Source: Bacillus niameyensis (lineage in GTDB: Bacteria > Bacillota > Bacilli > Bacillales > Bacillaceae_C). From it: DNA of 64,000 nucleotides. Positions 8,900-18,142 of the stretch are shown in pieces. The stretch spans positions 747,719-811,718 of the forward strand of contig NZ_LN831197.1 of the NCBI RefSeq assembly GCF_001375535.1, given 5' to 3'. Below the pieces are notes generated by a model. That model ran no database searches. It was not told where the DNA came from and worked only from the letters and a program-made list of their open reading frames with translations. A program made the translations under genes and the position numbers. How positions within the stretch are numbered: the first letter of the stretch is position 1; each line of letters starts with the position of its first letter.

Positions 8900-8931
8900 T
8901 GACAAATTTATCATTTTATCTTAAGATAAAG
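8900..8931 (+). promoter_or_regulatory. Candidate promoter with overlapping 16-bp palindromic operator
   Basis: A perfect 16-bp palindrome (TTTATCTTAAGATAAA, 8916-8931) lies 44 bases upstream of the ABC exporter start. A plausible sigma-A promoter, ATGACA (8900-8905), 17 bases, TAAGAT (8923-8928), places the palindrome across the -10 box, the arrangement expected for a repressor site (for example a MarR- or TetR-type protein). The regulator is not in the window. Confidence 0.5.
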
Positions 8932-8975
8932 AGAAATAAATATTTAGCTACACGAATGATCTGGGGGAATGCAAC

Positions 8976-10709
8976 ATGGGGAAAGTTATTTCATATTTAA
9001 AGCCCTATCGCTGGGCCATGGTTTTTGCATGGATGCTCATGTTAATTGAGTTGACAGTGGAATTATGGCATCCCATCTTTATGGCAAAAATTATTGATGA
9101 AGGGATATTGAAGGAAGATTTACACGCTGTCATTCTATGGGGAGGCATCATGGTCGGGATGTCACTGCTAGGATTTGCTGCTGGGATCATCAATTCTTTT
9201 TATTCTTCCCACGCTAGTCAAGGTTTTGGTTTTGATGTTCGTGCGGCAGTGTTCAAAAAAGTGCAATCGTTTTCTTTTAATAATTTAGCTCAATTCCAAA
9301 CATCGTCACTCATCACGAGATTAACAAATGATATTACTCAGATTCAAAACACCGTCTTTATGAGTTTACGGATTGCTTTAAGGTCTCCTTTATTAATAAT
9401 CGGTGGAGTTACAATGGCATTTTTTGTAAACATGAAACTAGCTCTTATACTTATTGCTCCTATTCCAATTTTAGTTGTTCTTCTCGTTTGGATGATGAAA
9501 TTAAGCGGCAAGTTATTTCGACTAGTACAAGATAAATTGGATAAAGTCAATAATGTCATGCAAGAAAATTTAACAGCCATGAGATTAATAAAAGCTTTTA
9601 TTCGAAGAAAATTTGAAGAAAACCGATTCGGCAAGGCGAATGAAGATTTACGAAATCAAACTGTTAAAACACTAAGACTTGTTGAATTACTAGGTCCCAT
9701 TCTTTTGTTTGTCATGAATCTAGCCATATTATTCATTCTTTGGTTTGGTGCCGTTGATGTCCATCAAGCAAGAATTAATGTCGGAGAGGTTGTTGCTATC
9801 GTTAACTATGGTTTTCGAATTACTATGGCACTATCTATGTTATCTTGGATTATAATGGCTTTTTCCCGAGGAAGAGCTTCTTCTCAACGAATTAATGAGG
9901 TGCTTGAGACAACAGTTGACCTCGAAGACAATGCTTCAAGCTACTCCATTCCAAAGATTAAAAAAGGGAAAGTAGAGTTTGAAAATGTTAGTTTTCAATA
10001 CCCTGGCACAAACCACCTAGTATTAGCTAATATTTCTTTTACAGCGAATCCTGGAGAGACGATTGCCTTGATGGGTGCGACTGGAGCTGGAAAATCAGCG
10101 TTATTCCAGTTAGTTCCAAGGTTATACGATATTACAAGTGGTGCTATTAAAATTGATGGAATCGATATTAGGGATATGACCTTAGATTCTCTGCGAAAAC
10201 AAATTGGTTTTGTTCCTCAAGAATCCATTTTATTTACTGGTTCCGTTGAAAGCAATCTTGAATGGGGAAAAGAAGATGCTACTTTACAAGAAATTATCGA
10301 AAGTACAACAGACGCTCAAATTCATGGAACGATTACAAAACTGCCCGAACAATATGAAACGAAAATTGGACAAAAAGGCGTCAATCTATCCGGGGGACAA
10401 AAGCAAAGACTTTCTATCGCTAGAGCGCTAATTAGAAAACCAAAACTATTGTTTTTAGATGACAGTACAAGTGCACTTGATATGAAAACAGAAGCAAAAT
10501 TATTGAATGCTTTGGAAAAATATGACTGTACTACATTCATCATTACTCAAAAAATAACAACAGCGATGAAAGCCGATCAAATTTTGTTATTGGATGATGG
10601 TGAGTTAACAGCCAGTGGTAGTCACGAGAAACTAATGAAGACTTCTCCGCTCTATCAAGAAATATATAAGTCCCAATTTATAAAGGAGGGACTCGCAGAT
10701 GTCCAATAG
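8976..10709 (+). CDS. yfiB: Heterodimeric ABC exporter subunit with degenerate ATP site (YfiB-like)
   Basis: Half-transporter with six N-terminal membrane helices (about 1-310) and a C-terminal ATPase domain: Walker A GATGAGKSA, Q-loop VPQES, signature LSGGQKQR, Walker B LLFLDDSTSALD, and D-loop. The catalytic glutamate after Walker B is Asp, and the switch histidine position is Gln (IITQKITT instead of a TAHR-like motif). Its own ATP site should therefore be weak, as in one partner of asymmetric exporters. Length (577 aa) and gene order fit B. subtilis YfiB/YfiC better than BmrC/BmrD. ATG at 8976 after CTGGGGGAA. Overlaps the partner gene by 11 bases. Substrate unknown; likely drug or lipid export. 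Confidence 0.8.
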   Translation: MGKVISYLKPYRWAMVFAWMLMLIELTVELWHPIFMAKIIDEGILKEDLHAVILWGGIMVGMSLLGFAAGIINSFYSSHASQGFGFDVRAAVFKKVQSFSFNNLAQFQTSSLITRLTNDITQIQNTVFMSLRIALRSPLLIIGGVTMAFFVNMKLALILIAPIPILVVLLVWMMKLSGKLFRLVQDKLDKVNNVMQENLTAMRLIKAFIRRKFEENRFGKANEDLRNQTVKTLRLVELLGPILLFVMNLAILFILWFGAVDVHQARINVGEVVAIVNYGFRITMALSMLSWIIMAFSRGRASSQRINEVLETTVDLEDNASSYSIPKIKKGKVEFENVSFQYPGTNHLVLANISFTANPGETIALMGATGAGKSALFQLVPRLYDITSGAIKIDGIDIRDMTLDSLRKQIGFVPQESILFTGSVESNLEWGKEDATLQEIIESTTDAQIHGTITKLPEQYETKIGQKGVNLSGGQKQRLSIARALIRKPKLLFLDDSTSALDMKTEAKLLNALEKYDCTTFIITQKITTAMKADQILLLDDGELTASGSHEKLMKTSPLYQEIYKSQFIKEGLADVQ

Positions 10710-12486
10710 AGGCAGGCATGGGCAACCAGTAAAAGTTGAAAAAGCAAGAAATTGGAGAAACACATTGCTCCGAATATGGAAATATCTTGATGTTTATCGA
10801 GGGCAACTATCTTTAGTTCTTTTAATGGTTTTAGTTAGCTCTGGACTTGGTCTTTTAGGTCCTTTCCTAATTGGTAAAACAATAGATTCATATATTGCTC
10901 AAAACAGTGGTACTGCATTATTCACGATACTGATTATAATTGGCTGTGTGTACCTATTGTTTTCAGTATCTAGTTTTATGCAAAATTTTTGGATGGTTGG
11001 GATTGGGCAAAAAACGGTTTTCACTATGAGGAATCAACTGTTTACTCAATTGCAAAATTTGCCCATTAAGTTTTTTGATAAACGTCAACACGGAGAACTA
11101 ATGAGCAGGCTAACAAATGATATCGATAATGTTAGCCAAACCTTAAACACATCTGTGATTCAATTATTTTCCAGTGTTTTAACCCTTATAGGAACAATAA
11201 CAGTAATGTTGCTATTAAGTCCAATACTTACATTAATTACAATGATTGTCGTACCATTAATGTATTTTGGAATGAGATGGATTACAAATCGCACAGGAAA
11301 GCTGTTTAAAGAACAGCAAAGACATTTAGGTGATTTAAATGGATTCATTCAAGAAACGATCGCTGGGCAGACAATTGTAAAAACCTTTTCTCAAGAAGAG
11401 AAGATCACTGCAGAATTCATGGAAAAAAATGAACAATTAAGAAAAGCTGGTTATTGGGCACAAACATATTCCGGCTTTATCCCAAAACTAATGAATATGC
11501 TCAATAATTTGAATTTCGCCATCATTGCCGGAGCTGGAGGGGTATTAGCATTAAATGGACATGTCAGTATTGGAACGATCGTTGTTTTTACTGAATACTC
11601 GCGCCAATTCACCCGACCGCTTAATGATTTAGCAAACCAATTTAATACATTGTTATCCGCTGTTGCTGGTGCCGAAAGAGTCTTTGAAATTTTAGACGAA
11701 GAAAAAGAAAAAGATGAGGCTTCGAGCCGCTCGATCGATTATGTTGCTGGTGCCATTGAATTTCGAGATGTTTCTTTTTCATATGATGATGGGGATCAAA
11801 CGATTGAGGATTTCTCCTTTCATGCAAATCCAGGTGAAACAATAGCACTAGTTGGACCAACAGGAGCTGGAAAGACGACTATTATAAACTTACTAGCTCG
11901 CTTTTATGAACCTAATGACGGTAAAATTTTAATTGATGGTATTGATGTCACGACGATTAAAAGAGATAGTCTTAGAAGTAAAATGGGTTTTGTTTTACAA
12001 GATGCGTATTTATTTCAGGGGACAATTAAAGAAAACATACGATATGGAAAACTGAATGCAACAGATGATGAGGTTGTTGATGCGGCAAAAATGGCCAATG
12101 CCCACTCGTTTATTATGAAACTGCCTAATGGGTATGATACTGTGTTAAAGCAAGATGGAGGCGGGATTAGTCAAGGACAGCGTCAATTGTTGTCAATTGC
12201 GAGAGCAATGTTATCAGATCCATCCTTACTTATTTTGGATGAAGCTACAAGTAATATTGATACGATTACTGAAATGAAAATCCAAGAAGCACTGTATCGA
12301 TTAATGAAAGACAGAACTAGCATAGTGATTGCGCATCGGTTAAATACTATTCAAAATGCTGATCAAATTCTTGTTCTCGATCAAGGAAAATTAATCGAAA
12401 AAGGGAACCATAAATCTTTATTGGAACATCATGGGTTTTATTACAGTTTATTCCATAGCCAAATCAAACAAGAAGCCATTTCCTAA
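10699..12486 (+). CDS. yfiC: Heterodimeric ABC exporter subunit with canonical Walker B (YfiC-like)
   Basis: Partner half-transporter: six membrane helices (about 30-330) and an ATPase domain with Walker A GPTGAGKTT, Q-loop VLQDAYLFQ, Walker B LLILDEATSNID with the catalytic Glu, and switch His in IAHRLNT. Its signature is ISQGQRQ rather than LSGGQ. In the heterodimer this altered signature faces the degenerate Walker motifs of the first subunit, while the first subunit's intact LSGGQ faces this subunit's good Walker motifs. That gives one inactive and one active ATP site. AAAGGAGGG precedes ATG 10699. A terminator follows. Confidence 0.82.
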   Translation: MSNRGRHGQPVKVEKARNWRNTLLRIWKYLDVYRGQLSLVLLMVLVSSGLGLLGPFLIGKTIDSYIAQNSGTALFTILIIIGCVYLLFSVSSFMQNFWMVGIGQKTVFTMRNQLFTQLQNLPIKFFDKRQHGELMSRLTNDIDNVSQTLNTSVIQLFSSVLTLIGTITVMLLLSPILTLITMIVVPLMYFGMRWITNRTGKLFKEQQRHLGDLNGFIQETIAGQTIVKTFSQEEKITAEFMEKNEQLRKAGYWAQTYSGFIPKLMNMLNNLNFAIIAGAGGVLALNGHVSIGTIVVFTEYSRQFTRPLNDLANQFNTLLSAVAGAERVFEILDEEKEKDEASSRSIDYVAGAIEFRDVSFSYDDGDQTIEDFSFHANPGETIALVGPTGAGKTTIINLLARFYEPNDGKILIDGIDVTTIKRDSLRSKMGFVLQDAYLFQGTIKENIRYGKLNATDDEVVDAAKMANAHSFIMKLPNGYDTVLKQDGGGISQGQRQLLSIARAMLSDPSLLILDEATSNIDTITEMKIQEALYRLMKDRTSIVIAHRLNTIQNADQILVLDQGKLIEKGNHKSLLEHHGFYYSLFHSQIKQEAIS

Positions 12487-12500
12487 AATAATCATTTAAT

Positions 12501-12541
12501 AAAAAATCCGCTGCTCACTTTTAGAACAGCGGATTTTTTAT
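12501..12541. terminator. Bidirectional terminator
   Basis: AAAAAATCCGCTG ... CAGCGGATTTTTT forms a strong stem with A-run on one side and T-run on the other, between the convergent ABC exporter and TM2 genes. Confidence 0.9.
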
Positions 12542-12545
12542 TTAC

Positions 12546-12755
12546 TTAAGCAGCGTTGTTATATTTTTTATCGAAGTTCTCATCGCTTGTTGCGATATAT
12601 ACGATTCCCTCAATAAAACCAATAATACTTGGAATTCCAGTCCAGCAGAATAAAATATAAACAATGCCTAGACCAATTTTCCCTAGATAGAATTTGTGAA
12701 TTCCAAAACCACCTAGAAAAATTCCAAGTAATCCGGCTACGAGTTTGTTTTTCAT
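12546..12755 (-). CDS. TM2 domain-containing membrane protein
   Basis: A 69-aa protein with two hydrophobic helices. It has the TM2-domain signature: a Gly-rich first helix ending GGFGIHKFYLGK and a second helix after GIVYILFCWTGIPSIIGFIE. These small proteins are common and mostly uncharacterised. ATG at 12755 is preceded on the minus strand by GGAGG. Shares a terminator with the converging ABC exporter. Confidence 0.85.
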   Translation of the reverse strand: MKNKLVAGLLGIFLGGFGIHKFYLGKIGLGIVYILFCWTGIPSIIGFIEGIVYIATSDENFDKKYNNAA

Positions 12756-13011
12756 GAAACTCTATACCTCCAATAAAAAAGAATAAATTAGTACATTGCT
12801 ATTATATCTATTTCTATACAAAAAGGAAATATTTTTGACAATTTCAATAAATCGGTAATATAAGGGGATTAATTTAAGATTTATCAATCGAGCTTGCTCA
12901 AAGAGGAAATCCTATATATAATTGATTTTATCAGTATTTTTTAAATAGCGGAAAAGATAGTCAACTAATTGTGTAAAACACTAGTTTTTTTTACAGCAAG
13001 GAGGTTTTTAA

Positions 13012-13917
13012 ATGCCTATTAATATACCTAAGAAAATGCCGGCGAGAGAAATTTTGGAAGTAGAAAAAATATTTGTGATGGACGAGGAACGAGCTATTGC
13101 GCAGGATATACGTCCTCTCAATATCTTAATCTTAAATTTGATGCCTGAAAAACAAAAAACCGAAGTGCAGCTACTACGACTTTTAGGAAATACACCACTA
13201 CAAGTAAATGTTTCATTTTTACATATGGCTACACATCAATCTAAAACAGTTAGCAAATCTCATCTTGATCAATTTTACACGACGTTTTCTGAAGTGAAAA
13301 ATCAATATTTTGATGGAATGATTATTACTGGTGCACCTATTGAGCATCTACCATTTCACGAAGTGACTTATTGGGAAGAATTAAAGGAAATTTTAGAATG
13401 GACAAAAACACGAGTGACTTCGACAATGCATATTTGTTGGGGTGCACAAGCCGCACTATTTTATCATTATGGAATAGATAAGTATGACCTTCCCGAAAAA
13501 TGTTCTGGAGTATTTCAGCATCAGATTTCCGACCCGAAAATTAAACTAGTTCGTGGGTTTGACGATCTTTTTTTTGCCCCACATTCGCGAAATACAAGTG
13601 TTAGTGAAGATGAAATTATCCAGCATCCAGATTTATTGTTATTGTCCAATGGGGAAGCAGGACCTTTCATGATCATCTCTAAAGATGAAAAGAATATTAT
13701 GCTAACTGGCCATTTAGAATATGACACAACTACTTTGGAAGAAGAGTATGAAAGAGATTTAAATAAAGGGATCGATATTCAACCACCTGAAAATTACTTT
13801 CCAAATGACGACAATACTCGAAAACCACTCAACACTTGGAGGTCTCATAGCCACCTGCTATTCTCTAATTGGTTAAACTACTATGTTTACCAAGAAACAC
13901 CATATGAATGGAAATAA
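13012..13917 (+). CDS. metA: Homoserine O-acetyltransferase (MetA family)
   Basis: First committed step of methionine synthesis: acylation of homoserine. The 301-aa protein has the MetA amidotransferase-like fold: nucleophile Cys142 in [10 protein letters not shown], and His234/Glu236 in TGHLEYD completing the triad. Residue 111 is Glu (GAPIEHLPF). In characterised MetA enzymes Glu at this position favours acetyl-CoA and Gly favours succinyl-CoA, so I call the acetyl form despite the traditional succinyltransferase name. GGAGG precedes ATG 13012. No S-box (SAM) leader is visible in the 250-base upstream gap. Confidence 0.93.
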   Translation: MPINIPKKMPAREILEVEKIFVMDEERAIAQDIRPLNILILNLMPEKQKTEVQLLRLLGNTPLQVNVSFLHMATHQSKTVSKSHLDQFYTTFSEVKNQYFDGMIITGAPIEHLPFHEVTYWEELKEILEWTKTRVTSTMHICWGAQAALFYHYGIDKYDLPEKCSGVFQHQISDPKIKLVRGFDDLFFAPHSRNTSVSEDEIIQHPDLLLLSNGEAGPFMIISKDEKNIMLTGHLEYDTTTLEEEYERDLNKGIDIQPPENYFPNDDNTRKPLNTWRSHSHLLFSNWLNYYVYQETPYEWK

Positions 13918-13924
13918 AGCAGAG

Positions 13925-13956
13925 AGAGCTGTCGGATAAGTGACAGCTCTTTTTTA
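13925..13956 (+). terminator. Rho-independent terminator after metA
   Basis: AGAGCTGTC / GACAGCTCT stem, 8-base loop, T6 tail. Confidence 0.92.
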
Positions 13957-14113
13957 TGCCCCCAAAAGTTTGATCTTTTTCATGACGGTTAGGAGCCTAG
14001 TATGGCCCAATTGAAAATATAAGTTTACTGGAAATGACAAATAGGTTGTTTCCTTTTAAAAACCTAAGTATTATAATAACTACATTGCAATTTTTGAAAT
14101 GAGGGTATCAAAC

Positions 14114-15175
14114 GTGAAACAATCAATTTATGGGTTAACGATAGATCAATTAACAGAATGGCTTTTGGAACACGGTGAAAAAAAATACAGAGCACAACAA
14201 CTTTGGGACTGGTTGTATCAAAAGCGGGTTGAGAATTTTGATGAAATGACCAACCTTAGTAAAGAATGTCGGACATTATTAGAAGACAATTTTTGTATTC
14301 AACCGTTAGAACAAGTTATTAAGCAAGAATCCTCGGACGGCACGATTAAGTTTCTATTTCGCTTGGAAGATGGAAATCTAATTGAAACTGTATTGATGAG
14401 TTTCCCATATGGTTTATCTGTCTGTGTAACTACTCAAGTTGGCTGTAATATTGGATGTAGTTTTTGTGCGAGTGGACTATTGAGAAAAAGCCGGGATTTA
14501 ACTAGTGGGGAAATTGTTGGCCAAATCATGAAAGTGCAACAGCTTCTAGATTCAAGAGAAAAAGACCAACGTGTAAGTCATATCGTCGTTATGGGAATCG
14601 GTGAACCTTTCGACAATTACAAAAACCTAATGAATTTTCTCCGAGTTGTGAATGATCCAAAGGGATTAGCTATTGGAGCAAGACATATTACTGTTTCTAC
14701 AAGCGGACTGGCTCATAAGATTCGTGATTTTGCTGATGAGGAACTTCAAGTAAATTTAGCTTTATCACTTCATGCTCCAAACGATGAACTTAGAGGGCAA
14801 ATTATGAAAATTAATCGCGCCTTCCCAATTGCCAAACTAATGGAGGCACTTGATTATTATTTGGAAAGGAATAATCGTCGCGTGACGATCGAATATATAC
14901 TGCTAAAAGATGTCAATGATCATGTAGAAGAGGCTTTACAACTAGCTAAGCTACTTGAAAACAGGCGTCATCTTACTTATGTAAATCTAATTCCTTATAA
15001 TCCAGTTAACGAGCACATTCAATATGAACGAAGTGAACAAAAAAGTATCATGGCTTTCTTTGACACATTAAAGAAAAAAGGGATCCACTGTGGTGTTCGA
15101 CTAGAGCAGGGAGCAGATATTGATGCTGCTTGTGGACAGTTGAGAAGTAAGCAAATTAACAAAAAAGCCATGTGA
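14114..15175 (+). CDS. rlmN: 23S rRNA (adenine2503-C2)-methyltransferase RlmN
   Basis: Radical-SAM enzyme that methylates A2503 of 23S rRNA and A37 of some tRNAs. The cluster motif is CNIGCSFC, followed by [19 protein letters not shown], typical of RlmN and unlike Cfr. GIGEPFDNY (SAM binding) and the C-terminal [11 protein letters not shown] with the catalytic Cys are present. I place the start at GTG 14114 (MKQSIYGLT), 8 bases after GAGGG; the ATG at 14099 overlaps that ribosome site. About 353 aa, normal. Followed by its own terminator. Confidence 0.93.
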   Translation: MKQSIYGLTIDQLTEWLLEHGEKKYRAQQLWDWLYQKRVENFDEMTNLSKECRTLLEDNFCIQPLEQVIKQESSDGTIKFLFRLEDGNLIETVLMSFPYGLSVCVTTQVGCNIGCSFCASGLLRKSRDLTSGEIVGQIMKVQQLLDSREKDQRVSHIVVMGIGEPFDNYKNLMNFLRVVNDPKGLAIGARHITVSTSGLAHKIRDFADEELQVNLALSLHAPNDELRGQIMKINRAFPIAKLMEALDYYLERNNRRVTIEYILLKDVNDHVEEALQLAKLLENRRHLTYVNLIPYNPVNEHIQYERSEQKSIMAFFDTLKKKGIHCGVRLEQGADIDAACGQLRSKQINKKAM

Positions 15176-15192
15176 AATATTTAAATGAACAG

Positions 15193-15226
15193 AAAGGATC
15201 GGTTCCTAGAAACCGATCCTTTTTCA
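15193..15226 (+). terminator. Rho-independent terminator after rlmN
   Basis: AAAGGATCGGTT / AACCGATCCTTT stem with short loop and T-run. Confidence 0.92.
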
Positions 15227-15301
15227 ATAACGAAATCGATTGCTTGTTTGAAAAACTGAAAAGTGTACAATAAAATTAGTTCATTAAAAGGGGAAAAAGC
15301 T

Positions 15302-16057
15302 ATGAAACTAGTATCATGGAATGTTAATGGAATTAGAGCCTGTGTGAAAAAGGGATTTCTGGATTATTTTACTGAAGAGAATGCTGATATTTTTTGTATT
15401 CAGGAAACTAAACTACAAGATGGTCAAATTCAATTAGATTTGGAAAATTACAATCAATATTGGAATTACGCTATTAAAAAAGGCTATTCTGGGACCGCTA
15501 TTTTTACACGAATCAAACCGCTTTCTGTGAAATATGGAGTTGGAACTGATGAAACTGAGGATGAAGGCCGTATAATAACATTGGAATTTGAAGAATTTTT
15601 CCTTATTAATGTCTATACTCCAAATTCTCAGCGAGATCTTGCACGATTAAGTTATCGTTTAACTTGGGAAGATCGAATTCTTACTTACATAAAAGAATTG
15701 GATCAAAGCAAGCCTGTTATTCTTTGCGGTGATTTAAACGTTGCGCATAATGAAATAGATTTGCGAAATCCGAAACCGAATATGGGAAATTCGGGTTTTA
15801 CTAATGAAGAACGTGGGAAATTTACTACTCTGCTGGATAATGGATTTATCGATACATACCGATACTTTTATCCTAATAAAGAGGGGGCTTATACGTGGTG
15901 GTCCTATATGAATAAAGTTAGAGAAAGAAATATCGGGTGGCGAATTGATTATTTTGTCGTTTCTGAACGATTAAAAGATACCTTACTAGATGCCCAGATC
16001 CATTGTGACATTATGGGAAGTGACCATTGTCCAATTATGTTGGAGATTGATCTATGA
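15302..16057 (+). CDS. exoA: Exodeoxyribonuclease III / AP endonuclease (ExoA)
   Basis: Base-excision repair nuclease of the Exo III (Xth) family; it cleaves at abasic sites and removes 3' blocks. Motifs: SWNVNGIRA (start), IFCIQETKLQ with the metal-binding Glu, GDLNVAHNEIDLRNPK, WWSYMN, WRIDYFVVS, and the terminal GSDHCPIML. The 251-aa length agrees with B. subtilis ExoA. ATG 15302 lies after AAAAGGGGAAAAAGCT. The stop overlaps the ATG of the next gene by four bases, so the two are translationally coupled. Confidence 0.93.
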   Translation: MKLVSWNVNGIRACVKKGFLDYFTEENADIFCIQETKLQDGQIQLDLENYNQYWNYAIKKGYSGTAIFTRIKPLSVKYGVGTDETEDEGRIITLEFEEFFLINVYTPNSQRDLARLSYRLTWEDRILTYIKELDQSKPVILCGDLNVAHNEIDLRNPKPNMGNSGFTNEERGKFTTLLDNGFIDTYRYFYPNKEGAYTWWSYMNKVRERNIGWRIDYFVVSERLKDTLLDAQIHCDIMGSDHCPIMLEIDL

Positions 16058-16899
16058 TTGGAAAAACAATATTAATTACTGGAGCTTCAAGCGGGTTCGG
16101 TTTAATAACAACAATCGAGCTTTGTCGTAGAGGATTTGAAGTAATCGCAACGATGCGAGATTTAACTAATAAAGATACCATAATAAAGTTATGTCAACAA
16201 AATGAAGTAGCTAGTCCGACCTATTTTCTGCAATTAGATGTTACCAATTCAAACTCTATAGAAAATCTGGCAGTTAACTTAGAAGCACTACCACCAATTG
16301 ACATTTTAATTAATAATGCGGGATTTGCTCTTGGAGGTTTTGCAGAAGAGGTAAGCCTACAAGAATATAAAGAACAATTCGAAACTAATCTATTCGGAGT
16401 CATATCAGTCACTCATGCTGTACTACCCAATATGAGAGAACGAGGCGAAGGAAAAATCATCAATGTCAGCAGTATATCTGGAATAATCGCCTTTCCAGGT
16501 TTATCTGCCTATGTAGCTTCAAAACACGCATTGGAAGGATGGACCGAATGTTTACGGCTTGAAGTTAAACCATTTGGTATCGATGTTGCACTTATTGAAC
16601 CTGGTTCTTTTCAAACAAATATATGGACAAAGGGAAAAAGAATAGCGAAAAGCTCACTATTAAAGTCATCACCTTACCGTTCCTATATGAGAGCCATTGA
16701 GAATGAAATGGAAAAGGGGAGAAGTAGCTACGGCGAACCGCAAATAGTAGCACTGCTAATAACAGAACTTTGTTTGCGAAAACAAATAAAGAAACTTCGT
16801 TATCCGATTGGAAAAGGTGTAAGAACAATAATCTTTTTGAAACATTTCCTTCCTTGGTTATTTTGGGAACAGATTGTTCTTAAAAAACTAAAACAATAA
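16054..16899 (+). CDS. Short-chain dehydrogenase/reductase (SDR), YusZ-like
   Basis: Classical SDR: N-terminal NAD(P)-binding TGASSGFG (about 8-15), NNAG (about 88-91), catalytic Ser in NVSSISG, YVASKHA with the catalytic Tyr and Lys, and EPGSFQT. The 281-aa length and the C-terminal extension resemble B. subtilis YusZ. Coupled by a four-base overlap to exoA, a pairing that does not itself reveal a substrate. Oxidoreductase class is firm; substrate unknown. Confidence 0.85.
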   Translation: MIGKTILITGASSGFGLITTIELCRRGFEVIATMRDLTNKDTIIKLCQQNEVASPTYFLQLDVTNSNSIENLAVNLEALPPIDILINNAGFALGGFAEEVSLQEYKEQFETNLFGVISVTHAVLPNMRERGEGKIINVSSISGIIAFPGLSAYVASKHALEGWTECLRLEVKPFGIDVALIEPGSFQTNIWTKGKRIAKSSLLKSSPYRSYMRAIENEMEKGRSSYGEPQIVALLITELCLRKQIKKLRYPIGKGVRTIIFLKHFLPWLFWEQIVLKKLKQ

Positions 16900-17039
16900 A
16901 ACTGTATGTGCATTGCTACATCCAAACGTCCATATTTATTTAGTAAAACACATTATGTTTTTGAACTAGTCATAGAAATTCTACAAACATCATTTGGTAG
17001 AATAATAAAAAACAATGTAAAAATAAGGGAGGGCCAATT

Positions 17040-18062
17040 ATGTGTATTAATTTTAAAAAACACACTGAATCATTTTCTTTTTATGACGGAAAAGGAAATT
17101 TGATTGAGAGAGAGACTGAAGTTCGATTTGATCCATTAACTGGGGGAACATCCCGAATCATTTTTGATTCGGGTTTAAAGCTGACACCACCTGATTATTC
17201 AGTAGCCGCAGAAAAAACAAGCGGGAAAAATTGTCCGTTTTGTTCAGAAAATATTTTGCAAATGACACCATTATTCCCAAAAGAAATTGCTGAAAACGGT
17301 CGCATTTTTCAGGGAGAAGCCATTTCATTTCCAAACTTATTCCCTTATAGCAAGCATAACGGTGTAGTTGTTTTTTCTGGCCAGCATTATGTAAAACTTG
17401 AGGAATTCACTCCAACACTAATAAGAAATGCTTTTATGACTGCACAAACATATATTAAAAAAGTAACTAAATCCGATCCCGAAACAAAATATGCATCGAT
17501 TAATTGGAATTATTTACCTCATTCAGGAGGTAGTATTCTTCATCCACATTTACATGTTATTGTATCTGATTCACCAACTAATTATCAGGCCAATGTCCAT
17601 CAAAGTGGTCAAATGTTTTATAACGACAAAGGGAAAGAGTATTTTACAGAGCTTTACAATATCGAGAAGGAAAATAGAGAAAGATGGATCGGGGAAAAGG
17701 GAAGGGTTGCATGGATGCATGCTTATGCCCCGAAAGGACATAATGATTTTCTAGGAATCTTTAATAATGTAAACAACCTTTACGAAATCACCGAACAAGA
17801 TTGGTCTGACTTTGCTGATGGTCTCATTTGTCTTTTCAAAACATTAAAAAGTCAGGACTTTTCAAGCTTTAATTTATTATTCCAGCTTTCTATCGATCCA
17901 AATATGAAACAACCAGCTCACGTTCGATTAATACCACGATTTACATTGGGTGCACTGGATACAAGTGATATAAATTATTTCCAAGCTCTACACCAAGAAC
18001 CATTAAGTTATAAAAAGCCTGAAGAAGTAGCAGCAAAAGCAAGAGAATTTTTTGATGAATAA
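17040..18062 (+). CDS. GalT/HIT-superfamily nucleotidyltransferase-like protein
   Basis: A 340-aa protein with the layout of galactose-1-phosphate uridylyltransferases: an early RFDPLTGGTSRI segment, a zinc-type CPFC pair (Cys65, Cys68), and a histidine-triad-like core ILHPHLHVIVS (His168, 170, 172). In true GalT enzymes the core is HPHxQ; here the Gln is His, giving HxHxH as in other HIT hydrolases and transferases. No other Leloir-pathway gene is nearby. So the superfamily is clear but galactose metabolism should not be assumed. ATG 17040 follows GGGAGGG. Monocistronic by appearance. Confidence 0.7.
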   Translation: MCINFKKHTESFSFYDGKGNLIERETEVRFDPLTGGTSRIIFDSGLKLTPPDYSVAAEKTSGKNCPFCSENILQMTPLFPKEIAENGRIFQGEAISFPNLFPYSKHNGVVVFSGQHYVKLEEFTPTLIRNAFMTAQTYIKKVTKSDPETKYASINWNYLPHSGGSILHPHLHVIVSDSPTNYQANVHQSGQMFYNDKGKEYFTELYNIEKENRERWIGEKGRVAWMHAYAPKGHNDFLGIFNNVNNLYEITEQDWSDFADGLICLFKTLKSQDFSSFNLLFQLSIDPNMKQPAHVRLIPRFTLGALDTSDINYFQALHQEPLSYKKPEEVAAKAREFFDE

Positions 18063-18142
18063 TTAATTATCAATTTTGAGTCGTAAACAATTGGGTCACC
18101 ATCCAATATGATGAAAGTGAAGGAATCTTTGGAGGTGGCAGT

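Noticed and set aside
12774-13011. S-box (SAM) riboswitch upstream of metA
   Set aside because: The region lacks the conserved S-box core sequences and any terminator.
14114-15175. Cfr antibiotic-resistance methyltransferase
   Set aside because: The sequence after the radical-SAM cluster ([11 protein letters not shown]) and the overall pattern are those of housekeeping RlmN.
15302-16899. exoA-SDR pair as a defence or toxin-antitoxin unit
   Set aside because: Both are ordinary housekeeping-type enzymes; a four-base overlap alone does not indicate a system.
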